Shown piece after piece: positions 57,427 through 64,000 of a stretch of DNA of 64,000 bases. Position numbers and translations under genes: made by a program. Source of the DNA: Bin16 sp965206315 (GTDB taxonomy: Bacteria > Chloroflexota > Dehalococcoidia > Lucifugimonadales > Australimonadaceae). Numbering within the stretch: the stretch's first letter is position 1; each line of letters starts with the position of its first letter. The stretch is taken from contig OZ242210.1 of NCBI GenBank assembly GCA_965206315.1, positions 1,736,001-1,800,000 of the forward strand. The letters run 5' to 3'. The notes below the pieces were generated by a model. It ran no database searches. It had not been told where the DNA came from and was given only the letters and a program-made list of their open reading frames with translations.

Positions 57427-58182
57427 TTACACCTTGTAGCCGCCCACGAGGGCGAGGGAGAGGTTCTTCCAGAAGCACTCGACGTGGGTGAAACCCGCGG
57501 CGCGCAGCCACTCCAGGTGACGCGCGAGCGTGGCGTTCCGGTGGTGGTGCATCGCGTCGTGGGCCATCTGCTCCGGGGTGCGGCGCTCCTCGCGGGGAGG
57601 CCGGTTCTCGTCGCGGCGCCGCGCGCCCCGCATCGCGTTACGCAGGAAGTCCGTCTCCGGCGAGGCGGTGTCGAGGTTGAAGAACACGCCGCCCGGGTTG
57701 AGCGCGCCGTGGACGCTGGTGTAGAGGTTCGCCATCAGCTCGGCGGGGAGGTGGTGGATGGCGCGCGCCGAGACGACGAGGTCGTACGGCCCGGCATCGA
57801 CGACGTCCTGCGGCAGCACGCCGTCCGCGAAGTCGCCGAACATGTAGGCGAAGCGCTCGCCGAACCGGGCCATGCGCGGTCTGCCCGCCTCCATCATCGC
57901 CTCGGACACGTCGAGGCCGACCGCCGTGGCGTTCGGGAACGCGTCGAGGCAGGCCGTCGCGACGGGGCCGTAGCCGGTGCCTATGTCGAGGATACGGATC
58001 GGCGCGTCGGGTTCGGCCTGCACGAGGCGGGTCAGGAGATCGAAGACGGGCTGGCGTTCGTCCTGCTGCTCGTCCATGCGCTCGACGTAGTCGGCGACGC
58101 GGTCCTCCTCTTTCCAGGAGTGGCCCCACCGGAGCCCTTCGTGCTCGCCGTGGCCTCGGTGTTCGTGCTGGTGCGTGGTCAT
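57427..58182 (-). CDS. SAM-dependent methyltransferase
   Basis: A 251-residue class I methyltransferase. Motif I is IRILDIGTGYGPVATACLDA, then AVGLDVSEAMMEAGRPRM, and LVVSARAIHHLPAELMANLY, NPGGVFFNLDTASPETDF. The N-terminus MTTHQHEHRGHGEHEGLRWG is rich in His and may bind metal. ATG 58182 is chosen; earlier Met codons lie in repeat sequence. It is followed closely by the MOSC gene and seems to lead a methyltransferase-MOSC-FAD-MFS operon. Confidence 0.87.
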   Translation of the reverse strand: MTTHQHEHRGHGEHEGLRWGHSWKEEDRVADYVERMDEQQDERQPVFDLLTRLVQAEPDAPIRILDIGTGYGPVATACLDAFPNATAVGLDVSEAMMEAGRPRMARFGERFAYMFGDFADGVLPQDVVDAGPYDLVVSARAIHHLPAELMANLYTSVHGALNPGGVFFNLDTASPETDFLRNAMRGARRRDENRPPREERRTPEQMAHDAMHHHRNATLARHLEWLRAAGFTHVECFWKNLSLALVGGYKV

Positions 58183-58189
58183 ATGTTTC

Positions 58190-58232
58190 TCACCCCCATC
58201 CTGACCTTCCCCCATCCAGGGGGAAGGGATAA
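58190..58232. repeat. Dispersed repeat CCCCCATCCTGACCTTCCCC
   Basis: CACCCCCATCCTGACCTTCC, CCCATCCAGGGGGAAGGGAT is the third close copy of the unit at 28226-28262 and 36000-36036. It separates the SDR gene from the methyltransferase operon, where it may act as a terminator. Confidence 0.6.
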
Positions 58233-58236
58233 GGCG

Positions 58237-58989
58237 CTAGCCGGACTGGCGCATGGCGAGGTTGCCGCCGTCGACCGGCAGGTCCGCGCCGGTGATGAAG
58301 TCCGCGTTGTCGGAGACGAGGAAGAGGACGGCCTGCGCCTGGTCGCGGGGCTTGCCCCAGCGCCCGCGCGGCACGCTCTGCGGCACTTCGTCGTCGGGGC
58401 GCGCGGGCTTGCCGCCCACCGGCATGCCGGTCTGCGTCGGCGTGAGCGAGTTGACGCGGATTCCGTGCGGGGCGAGCTCCATCGCGCAGGCGCGCGTGAA
58501 GTTGAGGATGCCCGCCTTGGCCGACTGGTACGCGATCGCGCCGCTCTTGCCGCGGTGGCCGGACGTGGAGGCGACGTTGACGATGGCGCCGCCGGTGCCC
58601 TGCGCCACCATCTGCCGCGCGACGTGCTGCGTGCAGTTGAACGTGCCCGCGAGGATGACGTCCACGACTTTGCGGAACGTGCCGAGGTCCTCGTCGAGCA
58701 GGCCGGGACTGCTGGTGATGGCCGCGTTGTTCACGAGGATGTCCACGTGGCCGTAGGCCGCGAGCGCCTGGGAAACGAGGTTCTCCATGTCCTCCGGCTT
58801 CGTGATGTCGCCGTCGACGGCGATGGCCTCGTAGCCGCGGTCGACGACCTCGCGTGCAGTGGCCTCCGCGGCGTCGCGTCGTATGTCGAGGCAGACGACA
58901 CTCGCGCCGTTCTGGGCGAGCGTGCCCGCTATCTCGCGTCCGATGTTCGGGCCCGCGCCCGATACGATGGCAACCTTTCCTTCCAGCAT
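58237..58989 (-). CDS. Short-chain dehydrogenase/reductase
   Basis: A 250-residue NAD(P)-dependent classical SDR: VAIVSGAGPNIGREIAGTLA carries the cofactor motif (G-x3-GxG, here with an inserted Pro-Asn), VVCLDIRRDA favours NAD, DILVNNAAITS is the NNAG-type motif, and the catalytic set is Ser in VNVASTSGHRG and Tyr-Lys in YQSAKAG. RVNSLTPTQTGM follows. Substrate unknown. ATG 58989 follows GGAGGGCGCAC. It stands at the head of the run of minus-strand genes. Confidence 0.92.
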   Translation of the reverse strand: MLEGKVAIVSGAGPNIGREIAGTLAQNGASVVCLDIRRDAAEATAREVVDRGYEAIAVDGDITKPEDMENLVSQALAAYGHVDILVNNAAITSSPGLLDEDLGTFRKVVDVILAGTFNCTQHVARQMVAQGTGGAIVNVASTSGHRGKSGAIAYQSAKAGILNFTRACAMELAPHGIRVNSLTPTQTGMPVGGKPARPDDEVPQSVPRGRWGKPRDQAQAVLFLVSDNADFITGADLPVDGGNLAMRQSG

Positions 58990-59115
58990 GTGCGCCCTCC
59001 TTCAGCGTTCCTCGTCATTCCCGCTTCTTCCCGTCATTCTCGCGGAGGCGGGAATCTCGCAGCCCTGCCCGTTCATGGTGAGCCTGTCGAACCACCCCTC
59101 TTCCCCACGCCCGCG
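58990..59115. repeat. REP-like palindromes and the GTGAGCCTGTCGAAC repeat
   Basis: CCGTCATTCTCGCGGAGGCG, GGAATCTCGCAGCC is followed by ATGGTGAGCCTGTCGAACCA, the same pair of repeat types found together at 1040-1110 in the opposite order. No gene was seen. Confidence 0.6.
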
Positions 59116-59168
59116 ACACTATGACGGGGCGGGTGACGTGTCAACTTGCGGCCAAGTAATCAACATGG

Positions 59169-59362
59169 ATGGACAGGATGTGCAGGATCGTGCTTGCAGA
59201 ATCACTCGTACGGACAGCCCTGGCAGAGGAGCGCCGCGAAGATGCCGGTCTCATCTGGTCTCATTCGGTCTCAATGCACTCCTACAGCCACGTCCTCCGC
59301 GCAGGGATGGATCGCCCTCGGGTCGTTCCAGCGGTGACATTTGGTGACATTCGGTGACACTG
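59169..59362 (+). pseudogene. Possible tyrosine-recombinase C-terminal remnant with triple 10-bp repeats
   Basis: One frame ends VSMHSYSHVLRAGMDR, similar to the SxxxxxYSHVLPGM end of phage-type integrases that carries the catalytic Tyr. The rest of such a gene is absent. Three 10-bp tandem repeats each of GGTCTCATCT (59247-59276) and GGTGACATTT (59333-59362) lie within or beside it. The match is short, so the call is weak; 59116-59481 holds nothing else that looks coding. Confidence 0.3.
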
Positions 59363-59428
59363 CACGCCTGAGGCGGAGGGTTGGTCCGCCGTAATCGCCA
59401 GGCTCGCTTCAGCCGGAACCATGGTAGG

Positions 59429-59468
59429 ACGGGCAGGGGCGACCGCGTAAGGGGCGGGTGTCAGTGGG
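59429..59468. repeat. Dispersed element end, forward copy
   Basis: GACGGGCAGGGGCGACCGCG, TAAGGGGCGGGTGTCAGTGG is the GTGTCA end of the element family. It lies 14 bp beyond the 3' end of the GIY-YIG-like gene, on the minus strand. With the reverse copy at 61142 it brackets the two genes between. Confidence 0.7.
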
Positions 59469-59481
59469 GGAGGGAGGAGGG

Positions 59482-59859
59482 TTACGGCTGAGATCGTGCG
59501 ATTCGCACGCGGTAGACGCCGTTCTCCTTTTCAAGTGGGTGCCATTTAGACCACTCAAGTTCGCAGTCTACGGTTGAGGCATGGGCGGAGTTGGTGTTAC
59601 CTGGGGGTTTTGCCCCGTGCTTGGCTTCGTAAGCTCGTAGCAGAGTTGCCTCACAGCTACGAACCTTGTCTTGGGGAATGACCGCGTAAGAAAACTCCAG
59701 CGGGATACCTTGCTCGGTCAGGTCCTTCTCCTCTTGGCTGTGATTACCATCCGGATTGCCCTTCCTGTCTCCAAGCCGCTGCCATATGTCTCTATTCGGC
59801 GCTGCACCGATATAGACCAATCCCTCATCAACGCTCTGCTCTATAGTTAGCTTCTCCAT
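59482..59859 (-). CDS. GIY-YIG-like protein, lacking the first GIY strand
   Basis: A 125-residue protein. DEGLVYIGAAPNRDIWQRLG resembles the YIG strand and following helix of GIY-YIG nucleases, and SCEATLLRAYEAKHGAKPPG, NTNSA resembles the Glu-containing helix and end. The first strand GIY/GVY is not visible upstream within the gene. Thus it may be an incomplete or divergent nuclease, or a non-catalytic binder. ATG 59859 follows GGGAGGCG. AT-richer than the neighbours, it looks acquired together with the lipoprotein gene. Confidence 0.5.
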   Translation of the reverse strand: MEKLTIEQSVDEGLVYIGAAPNRDIWQRLGDRKGNPDGNHSQEEKDLTEQGIPLEFSYAVIPQDKVRSCEATLLRAYEAKHGAKPPGNTNSAHASTVDCELEWSKWHPLEKENGVYRVRIARSQP

Positions 59860-59889
59860 GTTTACGCCTCCCTTCGCTTAGGGCTCAAC

Positions 59890-61095
59890 TCACCCAATCG
59901 CAAACTGCTCACCTTCTGGAGGAGATGCCTGACCGCGATTATTTGCCCCCCAGCAGATGGCGCTGCCATCAAACCGTAGTGCACAGGTATGTGCTATACC
60001 ACTGGATATAGAGGCGAACCGCTCATGCGTAGGCGCTGACAATTGACCTTGCTCGTCGTTTCCCCAGCACATCGGACTGCCATCGGACCGTAGTCCACAT
60101 GTGTGTCCTCCACCACTGCTAATCGAGACGAACCGCTCATCGCTTGGCGGTGAGACTCTGCCCCAAGCGTAGTCTCCTCCCCAGCAGACGGGGGCGCCGT
60201 CGGGTCGTAACGCGCAAGTGTGACTACCGCCACTGCTGATTGAGATGAACCGCTCATTCTGTGGGGGCTCACTGCTATTGGCTCCCCAGCAGACAGGGGT
60301 GCCGTCAAGCCGGAGCGCGCATGTGTGGTACGCGTTGCTACTTATGGATGCGAAACGTTCGCCGTCTGGTAACGATGCTCCCCCGTAGTCATTGTCTCCC
60401 CAGCAGACGGGAGTATTGCCAGATCGTAACGCGCATGTGTGTCCACTTCCTCCGCTACTAATCAAGACGAACCGTTCGTTCTCAGGAGGCAACGCCGCCT
60501 TATATATCCCCCAGATACCTCCTCTGTCTCCTCCCCAGCAGATGGGACTGCCGTCAGGTCGAAGGGCGCAAGTGTGTTCACCGGCACTGCTTATGGATGC
60601 GAGTTTTTCGTCTGCCGGTGGTGAGGCTTGCCTTGTATCGTCGCTTCCCCAGCAAACAGGGCCCCCATCGGGAAGTAGGGCACATGTATGTACACCGCCG
60701 CTACTCAGCGTTGTATGTTGTTGTTGTTGTGCACGGACGTTTACGGCTACCGTGGGGAGTGGCGTTGGCGTAGGAGTTGGCTTGGGAGTAGGTGTTGGGG
60801 TTGGTGTCGGAGTAGCAGTGGGCGTGGGTGTAGGTGTCGGGGTTGGCGTAAGGATTGGAATCGGAGTGGGCGTTGATGCTCGCGTTGGGGTTGGCTCGTG
60901 CGTAGGCGTGGGCACGGCGATGCGAGTGGGTGTAGCAGTTGGCGGGGAAGTCGGCTGAACGCCTGCTTCGGCAGTGGCTGCCACTGCGGCGCTTACAGTG
61001 GCTTCAATGTCAGGTGTCGCTGTTGGTGGAATGGACTCGCAGGCAGCGAGCGTGAGAGCAAAGAGCACGAGGGCGAGGGTTGTAAGCGTTCGCAA
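59890..61095 (-). CDS. RCC1-repeat lipoprotein on a Thr-Pro stalk
   Basis: A 401-residue surface lipoprotein. The lipobox is LFALTLAAC with the anchoring Cys at 19; a low-complexity stalk of TPTP repeats runs about residues 45-118. Then seven repeats of about 38 residues follow, each with HTCALRxDGxPVCWG followed by a Gly-rich turn and ISSG, the pattern of RCC1 beta-propeller blades. Two Cys per blade could form disulfides. Seven blades suffice for a closed propeller. It likely binds a ligand or partner cell surface; the function is unknown. It lies 30 bp upstream of the GIY-YIG-like gene on the same strand. Confidence 0.85.
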   Translation of the reverse strand: MRTLTTLALVLFALTLAACESIPPTATPDIEATVSAAVAATAEAGVQPTSPPTATPTRIAVPTPTHEPTPTRASTPTPIPILTPTPTPTPTPTATPTPTPTPTPKPTPTPTPLPTVAVNVRAQQQQHTTLSSGGVHTCALLPDGGPVCWGSDDTRQASPPADEKLASISSAGEHTCALRPDGSPICWGGDRGGIWGIYKAALPPENERFVLISSGGSGHTCALRSGNTPVCWGDNDYGGASLPDGERFASISSNAYHTCALRLDGTPVCWGANSSEPPQNERFISISSGGSHTCALRPDGAPVCWGGDYAWGRVSPPSDERFVSISSGGGHTCGLRSDGSPMCWGNDEQGQLSAPTHERFASISSGIAHTCALRFDGSAICWGANNRGQASPPEGEQFAIG

Positions 61096-61141
61096 GAACC
61101 GGGTCTCCGGTCAGTGGGGGTAGTGACGAGTGTAGCAGACG

Positions 61142-61198
61142 TGACATCCGCCCCTTACGCCGACGCCCCGCTGTCGCGTACGCTGGTTCGGTTACGCC
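61142..61198. repeat. Dispersed element end, reverse copy
   Basis: TGACATCCGCCCCTTACGCC, GACGCCCCGCTGTCG, CGTACGCTGGTTCGGTTACG match the end and core found at 11366-11422 with several changes. It lies 46 bp upstream of the lipoprotein gene start, facing the copy at 59429-59468. Confidence 0.7.
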
Positions 61199-61600
61199 AC
61201 GCTCCTTACCAACCAAAGACCGGACCCGGACCAAACGCTGACACTCGGCACAGCGATGGATGCAATCCGCTGCCAAGAAACGGATGCACACCCCCTCTTG
61301 GCTCGGATCTTGGATTCTTGAACGTGGAAGCAGGCCACGGCCTTGGCGATATAGATGTTCTAGATGCCGAAACCCACACTCTCCACTCGTGAGATCGGCA
61401 TCAAGAACGGATTCTAGAACCATCCGCCAACGTGCGGGGGCGAGGTTCCTGCCTGCGCAGGAACGACGGACCAGCGGTGCCCGCGTCTCTTGACCCTCCG
61501 CGCCGTATCCCATAGGTTGCGGGGCAACCCTCACCCGCGCGCTGAAGCGCGTGCCGCTCCCAAGGGGAGAGGGGAGCATGTTCGGATATGGAGGCGCACG
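61199..61600. repeat. Rest of the composite element and REP-like repeats before the SDR gene
   Basis: GTGGAAGCAGGCCACGGCCT (61324-61343) is the module shared with 11544-11570. TTGGATTCTTGAAC before it and TCAAGAACGGATTC after it form a partial hairpin like the perfect one at 11521-11592. TTCCTGCCTGCGCAGGAACG (61448-61467) and a CCCTCACCCGCGCGCTGAAG, CGCG repeat follow. No gene was seen. Confidence 0.6.
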
Positions 61601-62338
61601 ATGCTGAAAGACAAGTCCGTGGTGATCACGGGTTCCGCGAAGGGGATAGGACGCTACATCGCCCACGGGTTCGCCAGGGAGGGCGCGAAGGTGGCGATAG
61701 CCGACATCGACGAGACCCGCCTGCAGCAGACGCTCGGGGAGCTGGGCGAACTCGGCGCGGAGGCGATGGCCGTTCCCACCGACGTTACGAACGAGGAGAA
61801 CGTGCGGTCGCTCATGGCGCAGGTCAACGAGCGGTTCGGCGGCATCGACGTGCTCATCAACGACGCCGCCATCGTTCCGCACTTCAACTGGAACGACAAG
61901 CCACGCTGGCCCAAGATCCAGGACATGGAGAAGACGTGGTTCTGGGACACGGTGATGGGCGTGGCGCTGCTCGGCTCGTTCCTCGCGTCCAAGCACGCGG
62001 TGCCGTACATGGAGGCGGGAGGCGGCGGGAACATCGTGAACCTGCACGGCGGCGGCGGCCTCACCCCGCCTGGCGCGCTCGCCTACGCGACGGCGAAGGA
62101 CTCGCTCATCACGTTCACGAAGTTCCACGCGGAAGAAGTGCGCGACTCCAACATCAGCGTCGTCATCATCTCGCCGGGCGCGGCGATCGCGACGGAGGAC
62201 GCACCGGAGGAGGCGCGCAACCGGATGCCGGGGCCGGACTACGCCGGGCCTCGCTTCCTGCTCGCCGCCGAGGCGTCGATGGAGCTGTCCGGCCACCTGC
62301 TGGACTACAGGGACGGCGAACTGGTGATCCTGCAGTAG
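61601..62338 (+). CDS. Short-chain dehydrogenase/reductase with altered active-site Ser
   Basis: A 245-residue SDR. SVVITGSAKGIGRYIAHGFA is the cofactor motif, VAIADIDETR favours NAD, LINDAAIVPHFN replaces the usual NNAG, and YATAKDS has the catalytic Tyr and Lys. Where the catalytic Ser is expected (IVNxSS) the sequence is NIVNLHGGGGLTPPG, so Ser appears to be lost. Activity may depend on another residue or be changed. GGAGG lies nine bases before ATG 61601. The next gene follows after two bases. Confidence 0.88.
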   Translation: MLKDKSVVITGSAKGIGRYIAHGFAREGAKVAIADIDETRLQQTLGELGELGAEAMAVPTDVTNEENVRSLMAQVNERFGGIDVLINDAAIVPHFNWNDKPRWPKIQDMEKTWFWDTVMGVALLGSFLASKHAVPYMEAGGGGNIVNLHGGGGLTPPGALAYATAKDSLITFTKFHAEEVRDSNISVVIISPGAAIATEDAPEEARNRMPGPDYAGPRFLLAAEASMELSGHLLDYRDGELVILQ

Positions 62339-62340
62339 CG

Positions 62341-62628
62341 ATGCTGACGGTGACGGAATCGGCGCTTGCCGAGCTTCGGCGAGTGGGGGACGCGCGGGCG
62401 CTGGAGCCGGGCAGGCTGCTGCGCCTCGCGGTGCCGCCGGTGTGGACGGGCCAGGGCGACTGGGGCATCGTGATCGACCAGCGCGGCGCAGCGGACATCG
62501 CCTACGCGCACGATGGGGCGACGGTGCTCGTCGTCGAGCAGGAGGTCGCGAACGCGCTCGCCAACGCGGTGCTGGACTACAAGACGAGCGGCGTGCCGAG
62601 CCCGAGGTTCACGCTGGATATCTACTAG
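62341..62628 (+). CDS. IscA/HesB-fold protein without cluster cysteines
   Basis: A 95-residue protein. MLTVTESALAELRRVGDARA, VLVVEQEVANALANAVLDYK and the end RFTLDIY follow the A-type Fe-S scaffold fold, but the three Cys that hold the cluster in IscA and HesB are absent. Such Cys-less relatives occur in Actinobacteria and Chloroflexi and have no known role. It begins two bases after the SDR stop codon, so it should be co-translated with it. Confidence 0.65.
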   Translation: MLTVTESALAELRRVGDARALEPGRLLRLAVPPVWTGQGDWGIVIDQRGAADIAYAHDGATVLVVEQEVANALANAVLDYKTSGVPSPRFTLDIY

Positions 62629-62633
62629 GGGCA

Positions 62634-62780
62634 ACCCTCACCCGCGCGCTGAAGCGCTTTGCCCTCTCCCGGGGGGGGGGGCGAGGGGGCAACCGGGCAC
62701 CCACGAGGGATGCCCCTACACCTGACAGCGCTCCGCGCCGCCGCTGACCTTCCCCATCGAGGGGAAAGGGACCAGACAGC
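62634..62780. repeat. Dispersed CCCTCACCCGCGCGCTGAAG and CTTCCCCATCGAGG repeats
   Basis: CAACCCTCACCCGCGCGCTG, AAGCGCTTTGCCCTCTCCCG is repeated at 63294-63333. A run of nine G at 62670 and GGGCACCCACGAGGGATGCC, also seen near 4050, follow, then GACCTTCCCCATCGAGGGGA. All are intergenic. Confidence 0.6.
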
Positions 62781-62847
62781 CCGAGAGGATACTGCGCGCT
62801 AAAGCGCGGGCTCCGCTGCGCTTCGCTCGGCATGACAATGTGACGGG

Positions 62848-63234
62848 TCACTCGACGACGGCGACGACCTCGATCTGGATCTTCATACCTCCTGGAGGGG
62901 GCTCGTACTTGGAGGTGTGGCGCGAGGGGCGGTCGTTCTCGTCGGGGAAGAGTGCGAGCCAGGGCTCGTTGAGGGCCTGGCGGTCGCCGAGGTCGGCGAG
63001 GAAGCAGGTGAGGCGGACGATGTCGTCAGGGGTCGCTCCGGCGATCTTCAGGAAGGTGTGCATGTTGCGGAAGCACTGCCGCGCCTGCTCGTAGACGTCG
63101 TCCGAGAGCTCGCCGGTGTCGGCGTTGATGCCCTGTATGGCGGAGCTGTAGATGACGTTGCCGACGCGCGCGCCGTAGGGGATGGGGGCGTTGTGCTGCA
63201 CGCCGGGGATGTGGATGGTCTGCCGTCTGCCCAT
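62848..63234 (-). CDS. RidA-family enamine/imine deaminase-like protein
   Basis: A single-domain 128-residue RidA-type protein: NAPIPYGARVGNVIYSSAIQ, QARQCFRNMHTFLKIAGATP, and RPSRHTSKYEPPPGGMKIQI, then EVVAVVE with the conserved Arg. Family members remove toxic 2-aminoacrylate by hydrolysing its imine, forming trimers. The N-terminus IHIPGVQHNAPIPYGARVGN resembles the repeats of the fusion at 11715-13364 (HHDPIPMGARIGD), so this paralogue probably belongs to the same subfamily. Alone between REP repeats. Confidence 0.9.
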   Translation of the reverse strand: MGRRQTIHIPGVQHNAPIPYGARVGNVIYSSAIQGINADTGELSDDVYEQARQCFRNMHTFLKIAGATPDDIVRLTCFLADLGDRQALNEPWLALFPDENDRPSRHTSKYEPPPGGMKIQIEVVAVVE

Positions 63235-63289
63235 GGGGTCGTCTCCTGTTGGTTGTCGTGGGGATGGTACGACAGCGCGACGCGGCGCG

Positions 63290-63450
63290 ACGACACCCTC
63301 ACCCGCGCGCTGAAGCGCTTTGCCCTCTCCCAGGGGGCGAGGGGGGAGTACGGGGGCACCCGCAAGGGGAGGCCTGTGCTCCGAGCACCACGTCCCAGTC
63401 CCGCCGGGGGCCCCTCACCCGCCGGCCTACAGGGGCGGCACACTCCTCCC
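63290..63450. repeat. Cluster of three dispersed repeats
   Basis: CACCCTCACCCGCGCGCTGA, AGCGCTTTGCCC, GGGGGCACCCGCAAGGGGAG and CCCCTCACCCGCCGGCCTAC, AGGGGCGGCACACTCCTCCC lie here. They match units at 4080-4160, 61530 and 62634. No gene was seen. Confidence 0.6.
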
Positions 63451-64000
63451 TCAGGAGAGGGGGGACTCCGGGAGGCCGAACTCGCGGGCGACGAGCTCAT
63501 AGGAGCGGATGCGGTCCTCGACGCGGTAGGTGATGGTGACGACGCCGACGTCCGTGGTCTCGTAGCGCTCGGCCATCGTGAGCAGCGCCTCCTTCACCTG
63601 CGCGGGGTCGCCGTCGATGTAGCCCTCGGTGAACTGTGCGAGGTACTCCGTCGCGGGGCCGAGGTCGACCTGCGAGGCCTCCTCCGGCGGGGCGAGGCCC
63701 TGCATCGCTTCGCCGCCCTGCGCCTGGATCGCCCGCCGTGCGCGGTTGAGGTTGCGGCTCGACGCGAGGAAGCGGGCCTCCTCCTCGGTCGGGGCGCAGA
63801 CGACCTGCGCGGTGACGTTGACGCGCGGCTCCGGGCAGAGCGGGGAGGGGCGGAAGTTGCGCCGGTAGATCTCGGCGACGGCGGGCCCGTGTTTGCCGGT
63901 GTGGCCGAAGAAGTCGGCGAACGCGAACGGCAGGCCGACGTAGGCGGCGAGGTTCGCGGAGTAGTCGCTGGAGCCGAGCAGCCAGACCTCCGGCGTGGAC
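63451..64000 (-). CDS. LLM-class flavin-dependent oxidoreductase, C-terminal part (runs off the right edge)
   Basis: The minus strand is open from the window edge to the TGA-type stop at 63451, giving about 183 residues: TPEVWLLGSSDYSANLAAYV, GLPFAFADFFGHTGKHGPAV, AQVVCAPTEEEARFLASSRN, then LAQFTEGYIDGDPAQVKEAL and VTITYRVEDRIRSYELVARE. This is the C-terminal half of the MsnO8-like branch of luciferase-like oxidoreductases, in which PEVWLLGSS is a hallmark. The start lies outside the window. The internal Met at 63705 is not the start. Confidence 0.88.
   Translation of the reverse strand, partial: STPEVWLLGSSDYSANLAAYVGLPFAFADFFGHTGKHGPAVAEIYRRNFRPSPLCPEPRVNVTAQVVCAPTEEEARFLASSRNLNRARRAIQAQGGEAMQGLAPPEEASQVDLGPATEYLAQFTEGYIDGDPAQVKEALLTMAERYETTDVGVVTITYRVEDRIRSYELVAREFGLPESPLS

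Noticed and set aside
59247..59362. CRISPR array
   Set aside because: The repeats are tandem 10-bp units without spacers, and no cas gene is present.

Overview
The window is high-GC bacterial DNA with short intergenic gaps, many ATGA/GTGA gene overlaps and frequent GTG/TTG starts. The gene mix (F420/flavin luciferase-like oxidoreductases, tandem Rieske oxygenases, GlcG and RidA proteins, amidohydrolase, MOSC and SDR genes, lipoproteins with long Thr-Pro stalks) together with the protein signatures fits a Chloroflexota genome of the SAR202/Dehalococcoidia-related type. This is an inference from gene content. No rRNA, tRNA or CRISPR array was seen.

Layout. 1-3.7 kb: start of uvrA, a small membrane protein, and a biotin carboxylase/biotin carrier/Rieske operon. 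3.7-4.4 kb: a 227-bp direct repeat. 4.4-11.4 kb: an orphan HigA, an NmrA-like dehydrogenase, then an accessory defence island of lower GC holding a SIR2-APAZ/short Argonaute pair and an Eco29kI-like restriction-modification pair. 11.7-14.9 kb: an operon with an Asp/Glu-racemase-fold (maleate isomerase-like) enzyme, GlcG, DUF1330 and a GlcG-RidA-RidA-RidA fusion. 15-22 kb: Fic protein, hisF-HAD-hisIE, metallo-hydrolase, MmcQ, luciferase-like oxidoreductase, and a NaVBac-type channel with an unusually acidic filter. 22-28 kb: HNH nuclease, RelA/SpoT, a stand-alone FtsH-type extracytoplasmic domain, hisS. 28-31 kb: two paralogous secreted pseudo-proteases on Thr-Pro stalks. 31-38 kb: housekeeping genes (prfA, nuoA-like, speD-speE, cvpA, holB, lysA). 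38.7-46.9 kb: methyltransferase, alcohol dehydrogenase, a DUF427 gene interrupted by one in-frame UGA followed by a hairpin, a fused MntA-HepT module, a heme-oxygenase-fold enzyme and a FitAB-like toxin-antitoxin cassette. 47-52.3 kb: an operon of an amidohydrolase, three Rieske oxygenase alpha subunits and a zinc ribbon. 52.4-59 kb: isochorismatase-like hydrolase, transhydrogenase-like flavoprotein, MFS, FAD oxidase, MOSC, methyltransferase and SDR. 59.4-61.2 kb: a small cassette with a GIY-YIG-like protein and an RCC1-repeat lipoprotein. 61.6-64 kb: SDR, IscA-fold protein, RidA and a partial luciferase-like oxidoreductase.

The accessory segments are linked by one family of non-coding elements. 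Its modules are a TGACACGCGCCCCTTTCG end, a CGTACGCTGGTTGCAT core, a CTATAGAC palindromic module and a GAAGCAGGCC module. Copies sit next to the Argonaute, restriction-modification, methyltransferase, HNH and RCC1 genes, usually just beyond a gene's 3' end. The two most unusual observations are this element family and the UGA codon in the DUF427 gene at the position of a cysteine conserved in that family. The UGA could be a selenocysteine codon, a nonsense mutation or a sequencing error.
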